Shown here: one piece after another, positions 21,597 through 33,841 of the stretch | Layout: the number at the start of each line of letters is the position of its first letter | How positions within the stretch are numbered: the first letter of the stretch is position 1 | DNA from: Ctena decussata | Taxonomy: Eukaryota > Mollusca > Bivalvia > Lucinida > Lucinidae | DNA: 64,000 bases | Assembly (NCBI GenBank): GCA_963989385.1 | Contig: OZ022498.1 | Location: forward strand, 379,501-443,500 | Direction: 5' to 3' | Position numbers and translations under genes: made by a program | The notes under the pieces: model-generated | What the model was told of the DNA's origin: nothing | Seen by the model: only the letters and a program-made list of their open reading frames with translations | The model's database searches: none

Positions 21597-21831
21597 GTCT
21601 GTCTGTCTGTCTGTCTGTCCATTATATGTTTTGGAGGGAGACATAAGATTAATTCGTTTGTGGAATCTATGTGAAATTATACTAATCCACAAACGAATTA
21701 ATCTTATGTCTCCCTCCCAAACATATAATGGACTATCTATCATATACATTTAGTCTGTCTGTCTGTCTGTCCATTATATGTTTGGGAGGGAGACATATGA
21801 TTAATTCGTTTGTGGATTAGTATAATTTCAC
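21565..21831. repeat. Fold-back segment with (CTAT)n/(CTGT)n microsatellites
   Basis: A CTAT run followed by a CTGT run (21565-21619) leads into a segment starting CCATTATATG. A 61-bp segment at 21671-21731 is almost perfectly inverted by 21771-21831, and the first 46 bases are also present at 21619-21664. The three copies are therefore plus, minus, plus, with a second CTGT run before the third. Confidence 0.85.
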
Positions 21832-22166
21832 TAAATTTGGCTAGCATGATATAACTCAGACTGAAACCTTAACAAAGTCAACAGGGGACACAACAGAAAG
21901 TCACAAAATATCGGCGATTATATCTACTTAAGCAGGGAGGGGGATTTTTAGAAATCCGAACATACCCGTCTTGAGAGTCATAGCTGTCGAAAAGCGTTGC
22001 GGATGGACAGTCGGATAGACAATAGAACGGGCCCAAACCAGCTTCTTCAACCAAAGAATATACAAGCCATGTCCCTAGCTGAAATTCCGGCTCCTCGGAT
22101 GAGGCCAACAGTGTCAGTCTCGGTAAATTCTTGAATAATCATACGTATTTTCATTCTCTTCTCCAG

Positions 22167-22211
22167 GTGTTTATCTGGCTATCTTTGGACTTCTACTAGA
22201 CAACTGTGATG
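22167..22211 (+). CDS. Exon: end of signal peptide
   Basis: Acceptor CTTCTCCAG, donor GTAAGT, phase 1 at both ends. It encodes VYLAIFGLLLDNCD, a hydrophobic core then a polar cleavage region. It joins in frame to the first LU exon (codon GGA). The upstream exon with the ATG was not found. Confidence 0.6.
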
Positions 22212-25200
22212 GTAAGTTCTTGATATCATGAAGGTATAGGTAATTCTTCAATGGCGTTCAACATTTATTCAGTTTATTCTAAAGCGAGCTTTATATAGCT
22301 GTCATTGTGATAGCACAAATTCGATTTAATGTTATCATGTATTCGACTATGTAATATCGCAGTATAACTAGGAACGAATTTATGATATCACAAAATCGAA
22401 TCAGTGATATCTAAAAATCGAGTTAGTGATATAAGAAAACAAATTTTGTGATTTCAAAACAAATATTTGAATTTATGTTTGAATTTATGATATCATAAAA
22501 TCGAATACGTAATTTGCTAAATAGAGAGAAGTGATATTACAAAATAGAATGAGTGATGTCCAAAACGTACTTTGTGAAATCACGAAATAATAAGTGACAT
22601 CGCAAAATAGAATTCGTCATATCAGAGCAGAACATTAGATTTATGATATCACAGAATAGCCTGTTTGTTAAACGACATTTTACTGAGAACATACTGTTTT
22701 ACGAGATATCGGTTGGAAGTTGGTGTCCTCGTTTTGTAGATATGGGCTTCAAAGAATATAACGTCTTTTTTCAAAGCCTGTGGTTAGTGCTATTCTTCAA
22801 AATCTGTCATCATATACATTTAGTTTTAACAGAATCTCAATTTCGTAATGGTGAGCATTTATGAACAAGTAAGTCTATCAAAGATATACTTCCTCACCAT
22901 TTCACTATTTCCAAATAAAATCGTTTCACTAAATTTCTTTAGATATTATATAATCCTGTCTTAATACTGGGAGAACGTTTACAAAAACATTTTGGTTTAA
23001 GATAAACTATGAATTAAAAAGATAAGATCAAAACGTATTTGCAAATTTACAAGATCATGAGCCGGTTATAATATAAGAAAACCAGTGCAAGGTTTCATGA
23101 TTACGTGCATGGTGATTATAGTCTATTAGTAATTTGCTCATTCTATGTTACGTCAATCGATTATTATTTGGGCCAATTGCAATGGTTTTCCTCTTCGAAT
23201 CGGAGAGTACGCAAAGAGACTCGATGCCAGGGTTCGAGGTTATAAAACTCGAGCATGTGCTCGGAAGCAGCCAGTCAGTGTGCTTTATTGTGAGTTTGAG
23301 AATGTACTCCAGTTTTATAACCTTAGGGTCAGGAGGTGCATCCGGGGAGCCTCCTTCGGAATATCTGGGTGAGCATGGAAGAAATCATTCGCAGGCTGCG
23401 ATTCTTCCAGAGAATACTTTTGTAAAATATATTCTTGCGCAATATTATTGCCTGAACCAATAGCTTACAGTTGGAACTGTTTCAGAGCTGTCATGTTAAT
23501 ATTTCTTTAAAACAATTTCCTAGTTAATCTAGGGAGTAAATTTTAAAATGAGCTCAGTTAAAAAAAATTACGGCGTAGAGTTGATTTTGATATTTTTTTG
23601 CAGGACTGCGATGCATGCAGTGCTCCAAGGCCCCACACTTCACCCACTGTGAAGATATAGCTATCTGCAATGCAACTCAGGTAAAGCGACATCATGGCCT
23701 GGCGACGTTTATTAGCGTCACTGTGGGCAACGTTTTCCCATATACGGCTATTTTCATCAAAAAAAAGTGAAAATCTCCACTGTTCCCTGTTTACATTCTT
23801 GCTCCCGTTTAACAGCAAATAATTTCGTCTTTCCCTCTTACCACAAATTACATGTACACGTAATTTTGATAACCTTTTTAACAACAAGATTTATTAAATA
23901 TCCGTTTAATGACGTCGACTCTTGATGGGATAGAATTTGCTTCACTAAGAAAAAGTTCTTTCTTTCAAGAATAGATCCCATTTTTTGAAGGGCTTCGTTT
24001 TAGGGTAAAGTCGGGTAATCTCGGACAGCGGGTAAATTTGGACATACGATAGCAAACAGTGAAAACCCAGATGAGACGGCTCATAATGCACTGTTTGCCC
24101 AGTTAATTTTGTTTAAATCCAAACAACTGACATATAAAGGAAACAATGTCAGTGTCCGAATTTAGCTGCTGTCCGAATTTACCCTACTTTACCCTACAGG
24201 AAAGCACCAAAGAAATCACAGATGTAGTTCCCCTTTATAAAAATTGGTGGAAATACATGGAACATTGTCGTATACCTTAAGACATAGGTCAATACTCGAG
24301 CTTTCTGTCTATAGCCTTAACATTTAATGAAACTGCCCAGCTATCTTTCTTGTTTACTTTGATGCTTTATTGTTCGATGATGATGGCTTTGAATATTTTG
24401 CAGCTATGCTACGTCGAGGAACGGATTGTGTATGGACAAACTTTGGTATACGCAGGGTGTAAAAACAAAAATGTAAGTTCTTTCTTATCTGTGTTTGCAG
24501 TTGTGAAATCCCAAGAATTGGTTCTATAAAGTCCTGATCACCTTAGTCACCTCGAATGTTAATAAATATGCGATCAGTAGTCAGTAGCAGCTGTGATACG
24601 ATGAGTATTGTCTGTTTAAGTTAAAAGAGGAAGCCTATTACTTTCCTTGTAGCCTACCGCCTCAAGAGCAAATTCTAAGTTTCAAAAGTAGACCCCTTTT
24701 AGAAGGCTTTCATCAGCAACTCATAATGGTCGGAATTGGTAGAACTCTTACTCTTGTAAGAGCTAACATGTATTTATGAATCAGTCAAAATAGTATCTCT
24801 ATTTAAAACGATGCGAGCGGACTGGTTTGAGTCATTGTTGTTTTCATATGTCGTAAGGTACTATGACGTCACTCATACATTCTCAGGAGTGTGACAGAGA
24901 AGGTTGTTTTGGTGAGGAGAAGCTACGTGCCAGAAGAGACGTCACTTCCGGTACCAGGGTGTATGATGGGAAGGAAATGAAATGCCATCATTGCTGTGAC
25001 TCAGAATTCTGTAATATGCACGGCTGTCCAGACTCACGTAAGTCTTCAGAATGTGCGTGTCCGTGAGCGTGCATGCTAACATGTTTTACTACGTTAAACA
25101 TTGCGGGTATCCTGGGAGTTCGGGGAACAAGGGAGTATGGCCTAAGCATACTAGGGAACTATTTTAATCGCATTTATAGAAAAAGGGGGACATTTGTTGA

Positions 25201-28200
25201 AAATTTCCATATTAATTTTGTGTAGGTAGGAAAATTGGCCAACACTAGCAAAATACTGTACAACATTTAGAGGAAATACGGCGACAGGTGTTCCATCGCA
25301 GACAGTAACTTTAAATGAATGGGTTTGGTAGCTCTTCATGTCCGAGCATTACAAATGTCGCCTTAAGAAATCTAATAAAAGTTTTCGGCAAACTTGGCAA
25401 GGCTGCTTGATAGTCTTCGAAATAGCAAAGTTGAAATGCTTTAATACAGGATTTATCGCGATTACGGTATGTATAATAGTTGCGACTCTTGTAGTCTCGT
25501 ACCCTGAGATTTCCCCAGGCCGACCTTTGACTTAGGGAAAACTAGAAGTCTGCTGCAGAACATATTTATTTGATTAATGTTTTTCCCGTGTTGGTACTGA
25601 TGCCAAAACCAATATTGGCAAATAGAAAGGTTATGTTCAGATATATCTAAAATGTATCAGTATATTTTAATCATATAGGCACAGTGCATGTAGGACATAC
25701 AAACAGCATGGTATCAACACCAATACAAAGTCTTGAAGATGCTTCGCGTCTGCATTCATATATGTTTGTTGCCATGATCAGATAAAGCAAAGTCTGAAGT
25801 CAAATCACAGGATTCCCATGTTGATCCTTGTTTTACGCTTTGCATAGCCCTAGCTTATTATTTTTTGTGTGAATTCATTGCTTTAATATGCTTCAAAATT
25901 ACGTTATGTACTTGTGTACGTGACGCTATGAGACGTCTGTCTCTGCTCTAAAATAATCATTTTCGCTACAAAACGATTTTATCCTTTGCACTATCGCAGA
26001 CATTCGTCATATTTAGTTGTTTTCAGAAAAAAATTCGCTGTATTAATGTTTTATTAGTCTGGAACAACAATCGGCCATAGAGTTGATGCTTCAACTTTCC
26101 TCGGGTTCCTCTGAAGGTATTTGAACATTCACCCCGAGGGCTCAAATTTAAACATCCTTCTGAGAACCTTGCTAGACAAAAATGGTTGGTTCCTATATCA
26201 TTTCAATTGTATTGCTTATACTCGTCTTGTGTATATGTTGCCTTTCATAACGTTTGTTGTTTTGCAGTTGATGTGAGCCACTTAACTGGCAGCAGGTGTT
26301 TTAACTGTGAGCGTATCAGCAAACCAGAACTGTGTAATAAAATAAAAAACTGTGATTCGCATCATGTAAGTACACCTTTACTGGCGTGAAAAAAGCAACA
26401 ACAAAAAAGCAGTGCTATTCATATACATGTATTAATATTATGCAGAACGGAACACTCCGGGAGAGTTTATCTCAAGGGGGTGGCGGGGGAGGGGAGGGTG
26501 ATGGGAACCTATGGCGACCATCTCGCGGCCGTCTTTTATATTGCTTTCCTTCGCATCTCCTCCGGAACCACTTAAGGAATTTCGTCGTACCTCTTCTGTC
26601 TGGACGAGAGCCATCCGGAATGGTGTACGGCAGCCATTTGTATTGCTGAAAACCGGCAATGGCAACCAGGGTTACAGCTCTTCCAAGGCCACAGATTTCC
26701 CCCTTGCGGATTAGTTGTGTCTAAATGGTCTAAGTGTCTAAGTGGAATCTCTTCCCATCGGTTGATTGATATGGGCGTATAGGAGACTCTCATTTCTGCA
26801 GTTCTATAAATAAATCCACATTGGTTTTCCGATTATCTCTAGAGCGGCTAGTAAATATATTGTAAATTAATTTATTATTGCTCCCGTAGCAGCTATTTTC
26901 AGTTTGTTTTCCTTGGAGTTTTTGTCTCTCTACTCTTTATGGGCCTGTACTAGACAACATGATAAAACTGGACAAAATAAACTTTCAGTTTAGCCAATGT
27001 GCTCCAGAAGTATCTGGATACTTTTGTTTCCCCCTAATGGAATTTCAATTGGTGCCGTATCGAGTGGTTAGAGGTGCTCGGTTTTGGTGCAGAGGTCGAG
27101 GAATAGAATCCCCAACGGGCCAGCCAACATCTGAAAAACCATTTCTGTCAACCCAAGCAGTAAATGACTAAATGGATACCTTCCTCGAATCAGGGAATGT
27201 TAAAGGCACCGAAAGGAGAGGGATTTGCTCCGTCTTTCATAGCTGTGCTGTTGCTACGATGGGCCTCTAGTACCCACTGCCCCTATGGCAACAAGGCTAT
27301 AGGAAGCCTTTACCATTATCTTAGCGCAAAGTCTTCAGTGTTCTGGCGGGAAAGTGACAGTTTCACAATTAAATGTGCAGAAAATATGAAAAACATTTTA
27401 CGCTTTTCTCCACTGCGGGCAGATCATCTACAGCATAGCAAGGGTAATTAGATCCCTCGACTTAAGTATGTTACCAACAATTTAAGCACATTTACAAAAG
27501 CTGTTATTTTTTTATAGACAATGTAAAAACTGAAATGAACACATCCTTAGCGACTTGCCCCTCTTTAAACATGCAAAGATTAATTGGTACAGTTTTAAGG
27601 GAAGTATTTCTACCATTTCCATTTTCTGTTGTTTTTTTTTCTTTTGCTTTTGTGTGTGGGTGGGGTGGGGGTTCTTCCTGATCCGCAGTGAAACATTCCA
27701 TTAAACACTGAAAGTCATGATGAAAATATGGTAATAATGTTAAGAAATGTGACAATGAATCTTAAGAGGTATACCTCTGTGTTTTCCCACCATTTCTAGA
27801 AAGGGAAACAGATTTTATTACTGCCTGTTTGCTTCTCTCGACAACAAAGACCTTCCAAAATAGGGTCTGTTATTGAAGGGAAGAATCGCTCATAAGGACA
27901 CAAAACCGTTGACTCCCGATGGAAAGACAGGCAAGGGTAAGTAATAGAGCTTCTCAAGTTTTCTGGGCGTGTTCTCGTTCACCGTAAGCTAGAGTGACGG
28001 AACATATCAATAGAAGTACGGTGGACCCGGCTTAACACATCGACCTGCCAAAACAGTTGTAGGATGAAGCTGTTTATTCCGTCTGAGGCCCAGTCAATCG
28101 TCGTGAAGTTAAAGGAATGAAGCAAAGTTGTCAAACCACCATTATTCCAGTTTGCTGCACAATTCTTAATCATAACCTATGTCCATGTCATTATAATCTT

Positions 28201-31200
28201 TTGAATTTTTGAATTAGTAACGTAAATTCGGGTTAAGTCGTCAGGCTCATTAAGTCGTCACTTTCCTTTCTCACAATGCTCTCTTTGCCTACGTCATCAA
28301 AGAGGTGGAGGAGCGGCAAAAATTGAAAATAAAATTATTCAGTTTTTATATTCTTTTGCCATAAATTTATTGCTTTTAATATTTGCAGGATATAAGCTGT
28401 TATTTAGGGGTACTGTTTTTCGACCCTGATCAAAAAGTGGGCGACGGAATAGTCCAGATTTAACTGGTCACGGCGAATGAGTTTTAAAACTTTCCGATGC
28501 AGCCATGTGCCAAAGTAGAGTGCTCGGCCTTGAAAAGAATGGTTGAAGAAGCGAAAGAATGATTTTCCTTGTACCAAATCATGCGATTAAATAAAATATT
28601 TACCAATAAAGAGCACTGACGACCTAATAAGACATGTGACGACTTAATGTGACATTTTTATGTATTCTTGCCACCACTCTTGTACACTAGATACCGAACA
28701 GATCTATAAATCGTGAAAATATTTCACTTCATCAAAGTGACTGTATTGATGTTACTATAGTAATGAATTTTGTTTCCGTGGAATTTATCGATGTGTAAAC
28801 ACCGGCGAATCGCTCACAAACTGAATAAAGTCCGAAAGGCTTTATGCTATATATGTTTCAGGGTGATTCGCCGGCATGTAGATATCGATAAAGTCCACCA
28901 TATCTTATGCCTTAAAATTCCAAATGTATCATGAAAACGTGGAAAATAGTTGTAAATCGTTAATTTTAGAAGCTTGCGGAAAAAATAGCTCTACGAGATT
29001 ATGATGCTGGAACTGACGAAGTCTAAATTTTTTTCTTCTAGCCAATCAAATTGCACAAAATGAACTAAGTTGGAATTATTGAGTAGTATGGGGTGGTGGT
29101 AGCACCTTGCAAGCATACTCGAACAGCACTGGATACTTTTTTTTTTTTTATAAAAGCCAGCATGTCTAAACTCTCTCTCTCTCCACAATGCCTTCAAGGC
29201 CTGTTTCCAAAGGGCCCAAAGCTTATACAGGCAGTCAGTAAGGTCTCATACTTTGCAGATGCGCAAGCTCATCTGAGACATAGTTTGAATAAACTGCCCA
29301 GAACCGCTTACCATGTTTCCTGGAACACCAGAAGGAAATGCACATTAATAGGAATGCATGCGTCGCAAACACACATACCCCCCCCCCCCCACCCACCCAC
29401 ACACACATGTGGTCATGATTTCAGTGCTCATTTATTGAATTATCTTCATCATGATAGAGCTCTGTTCTTTATATTTCGTGTTATTATTTGTTGCAACTTT
29501 GCAACAGGTCGAATTAATTGATTAAATAAGTTTCCTTTCTTTTTTTTCAAAAGAAACCACGAAGGTTGTAACTTAAGAGCCTGCTGACGACATTCCAGTA
29601 CATAAGATGACGACTTAATATGTAATGTCATATAAGGTCGTCAGGTCCACCCTTCTGTCATTCGGTGATTTTTCACGAAAAAAGTTCGTATTTCAGTAAT
29701 AACTGAAATAAATTATAGTTTAGATTAATAATTCTGGTACCCGTTGCAAAAAACCGTTCTCAAATACATTTTTTCGTTTGTGCATAGTAATACGAAATAT
29801 ACCGCAACCTGACGACTTAATGTGCATTGACGTTATTTAGACACATATATTTCATGTCTTGAAGCTAACTAATTTATTTATTGATTTATTTACTTATGTT
29901 TTGGTCACAGATATGTGTGTTGGAGAAGTATGCTTATGGAGACCAAACTGGATACAGACTGGGCTGTGAAAGGAAGACGGTAATATCATTCAAGGGTCAA
30001 AAGTTATTCCATAAAAATATTTTCCCATAAACTTAAGTGTATTTACATGTTTACAGGGACATTTATATGGGCAGTTCTCCCAAACCAAGCATAAAATAAT
30101 GAATGTACTTGAAAAGTAAAATGAACAATGCAATATACATTGTTTGCAGAACTAAATTCTACCCCCTCAGTGTTAAGATATAGGTTGTCAGACTATGTAC
30201 ATTTGGAAATCAGCAAGTTTCCATTGACATTAATGGCCTCGTCTTGAAAAATGGACCAAAAGCTCAAACGTTAAAGCTAATGTCATGCTGGCTAAGTATA
30301 TGTTGAATGACTGAAACGAAATAAATATGTTGCACGCATTATTCATTTAGCTTTCTACCAGTGATAAAATAATTGTAATTCGTTCACCAGAAATTTCCAG
30401 TAAATATGGAAATACTCTGAAGTCTAGATATATGGGAAAATCAGTTTTGTGGAATTACTTTTGACCTTTCACTGTACTTTACATTAGAAAATACGCGCTG
30501 GTCTAAAACTTGATTGTTAATTTTATTTCAAGGTTTCAGTCTTCCGTTCTCATACTTCTTAATTTTATTTCAAGGTTTCATTCTTCCGGACCGGACAGTT
30601 TGTTAGACCTCTTAGTCAGGCTATATTTCGGAAAAAAGTCCCTCTGGTATAAATACTGTGCTTCACTAACAAGCAATGCACTCTCCTCTTCGAATTGGAG
30701 ACGGGACGACAGACCGAGTCGGTGCCAGGAGTGTGCAACTATGGATTTGTTAAGTTGAGCCTCGGAACATCGTTATGAGCATTGGACAAGAAAAAGTTTC
30801 TTCACCAAATCGTCATCATGGTCGTTGACACGTTGTAGCTCGAAAATGGATTTCAAGCATTTCGTAAATGACAATTCAGTAAAACTTTAGATTCCTAATT
30901 CAATAATCGGGATTCGGATGGTCCGTGAGACTATACATCTGAAACAAAGTACCCTGATTAGAGAAACGATCAAGTTTCCTGTGCGTTGTCTTCGTTGCCT
31001 GTGTTGAATGTCAGACTAGTGTTGAGTATTAATGCGGAACTCCGAAAAATGCGAAGGTTTGCAAAATTAAACTGAAGCGAAGTGGTGATGACATTTAATA
31101 ATAATATTAATAATAACAATTACAATGGTAAAGACGATAATAATAATAATTATAATAATGCCTATGTTTCAGAGATTTAGATGATCACACATTAGACTAT

Positions 31201-33809
31201 TGAACACATGAAAAACTTGTCTGACATATGGCCCTGTTTTAGATAGAAATTAGTAGCTAAACTAATATTGTCATTATGTACCCTTTCATTACTAGTGCAA
31301 ATGTGTATACCTCATGTTATTTAAAGTGAAAGTTTTCTGAATTATCATCCGTTAAAAAGTCGCTCAAAAAATTGATGCAAGAATAAAAATGAGTCGCGAA
31401 AATAGTGCACAAAGCAATAGCGAAAACCTTTACCTAGGCTCAGAGTCCGTGTTGACAAGGTAGAGCCTTCCTCTATCGCATGTAGATTTCTCACTGGGGC
31501 CCATACATAATGTCCGTCAAGTGCCAAGGCGTGTGACAAACTTCTTAGAGTGACATTTTTTATGTGTCATTAGAAGAAATCGGATCTAAATGGCTTTTGC
31601 TTTGCTACGTATAATATTTTTATATAATATGGCTGGAAGGTTCGTTTGTTGTTCTTAGAATTGCGACATGCATGCTTGAATTAAATTCAGTTTAAAAGGA
31701 AAATCAGTACCACTGAGCAAAACTGTCTGCATAATGTGATATTTTTAGTGGGAAGCCACAGTGTCCACAATATATTTATTCAGGATTTGTTATGCATTTC
31801 AATTTAGCGCGAAATGATCTTTGTGCTGATGTGCCGTAAAACCCATAATACTCATTCTCTTGATATGCATTTACAACCATTTACAAGTAAAGTAATTATT
31901 CTGTGTGTGTTCTTTTCATTTTGTTTTCAGGGACTCAGGGATTGCCTTTCTTGTAATTGTTGTTTTTAACTCGCAAATAATAATTTTGATGACTGTTTTA
32001 CTTGTTATTACAGATGTGTGATCAATTACAGACGGCCAGACTACAGCATCAGCCCAGACGGAAGAGACAGCTCGTGCCATTCCGCTCCGAGTGCTGCTCA
32101 TCACACCTTTGTAACGGTCGTGACCCGACAGATCCAAGTAGGCTGTAAAAAGAGAAATTCTGTAAATGAGCCGCGACACGAGAAAACCAACAAAGTGGCA
32201 TGTGCGCCCAGCGAAGACTAAGATCAGCCTAGGCATCCGCCCAGTCTGATCAGAGTGTTCGCTGTGTGGCTAATGAGTAGTTAAGGATCTAAGCTACCTC
32301 TATGCGGACAGCGAAGACTCAGATCAGACTGGGCGGATGCCCAGGCTGATCTGAGTCTTCGCTGGGCGCATATGCCACTTTGTTGGTTTTTAGCTCACCA
32401 GAGCCGAAGGCTCCGAGGAGCTTATAGTATAGGCAGTTGTCCGTCGTCGTCGTCTGTCGTATGTCGTCTGTCGTCGTCTGTCCGTCAACACTTTTAAACA
32501 ACATCTCCGCTGAAGCCACTGAACCGATTGAGCCCAAATTTCATCTGTAGCATCCTCGGGATGGGGGATTGAAAGTTTGTGTTTTTATGAAAATCTGCCC
32601 ATTAGTTTGGTTGCTATGGCAACTTAGAGTTCCCATAGACTTATAATGGGGAAAATTGAAAAATGGCATTTACTGGCAAGCCATTGCAGATATATTGACA
32701 AAACTTTTTTAGAAATGTTCCTTGAGAAGTCTTCTATCAGCTACATGTTTTTTGGCCCACTGCTCCTTTTATTGGTTGCCATGGAAACCAAAATGCAAAA
32801 AATGGGAAAAAAGTACTTAAAAATTATCTTCTCTGAAGCCACAAGGCCGATAAGGCCCAGATTTCATCAGTAGTATCCTTAGGCTGGGGGATTGAAAGTT
32901 TGTGTTTTTATGAAAATCGACTCTTTAGTTTGGTTGCTATGGCAACTACGAGTTGCATTGACTTACAATGGGAAAATTGAAAAATGGCATTTACTGCCAA
33001 GCCATTGCAGATATGTTTGACAAAACTGTCATAGAAATGTCCCTTGAGAAGTCTTCTCTCAGCTATATGTGTTTTGGCCAACTGCACCTTTTATTGGTTG
33101 CCAAGGAAACCTAAAAGCAAACTAAATGGAAACAAAATACTTGATTTTTTTATCTCCGCCGAAGACACTGGGCTGATAAGGCCCAGATTTCATTTGAAGT
33201 ATCCTTAGGCTGGAGGATTGATAGTTTGTGTTTTTGTATGAAAATAGGCTCTTTAATTTGGTTGCTATGTCAACTTAGAGTTTCTTTGACTTATAATGGG
33301 GAAAATTGAAAAAAAAATGCATTTACTGCCAAACCATTGCAGAGATGTTGACAAAACTTTTATAGAAATGTTCCTTGAGAAGTCTTCTATCAGCTGTATG
33401 TTTTCTGGCCCACTGCTCCTTGTATTGGTTGCCATGGAAACCAAATGGAAAAAAAATTGGAAAATAAATACTTAAAAAATTATCTCCTCTGAAGCCACGG
33501 GGCCAATAAGGTCTAGATTTCATCTGTAGTATCCATAGGCTGGGGGATTGAAAGTTTATGTTTTTTATTTTTTATTTATTTTTTTTTTTTAATAAATATT
33601 GGCTCTTTAGTTTGGTTGCTTTGGCAACTAAGAGGTGCATTGATACATAATGGGGACAATTGAAAAATGGCATTTACTGCCAAGCCATTGCAGATATGTT
33701 GACAAAACTGTCATAGACATGTTCCTTGAGAAGTCTTCTTTCAGCTATATGTTTTTGGCCCACTGCACTTTTTATTGGTTGTCATGGAAGCCATAGAGCA
33801 AAAAAAAGT

Positions 33810-33841
<32 letters not shown>

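Noticed and set aside
21878..22108. Minus-strand 76-residue frame starting MASSEEPEF
   Set aside because: It looks protein-like at first, but lies next to the fold-back repeat, has no recognisable family or splice context and probably belongs to an interspersed repeat.
24863..25066. Single-exon small cysteine-rich protein
   Set aside because: The frame is an internal LU exon extended into its introns; splice sites at 24887 and 25037 give the better reading.
29093..29521. 142-residue plus-strand frame
   Set aside because: It crosses a T run, a CT repeat and a C/CA tract inside a TIR element and resembles no protein.
32018..32221. Independent 67-residue frame over the LU2 exon
   Set aside because: It is a different frame of exon 32014-32137 running into a MITE.
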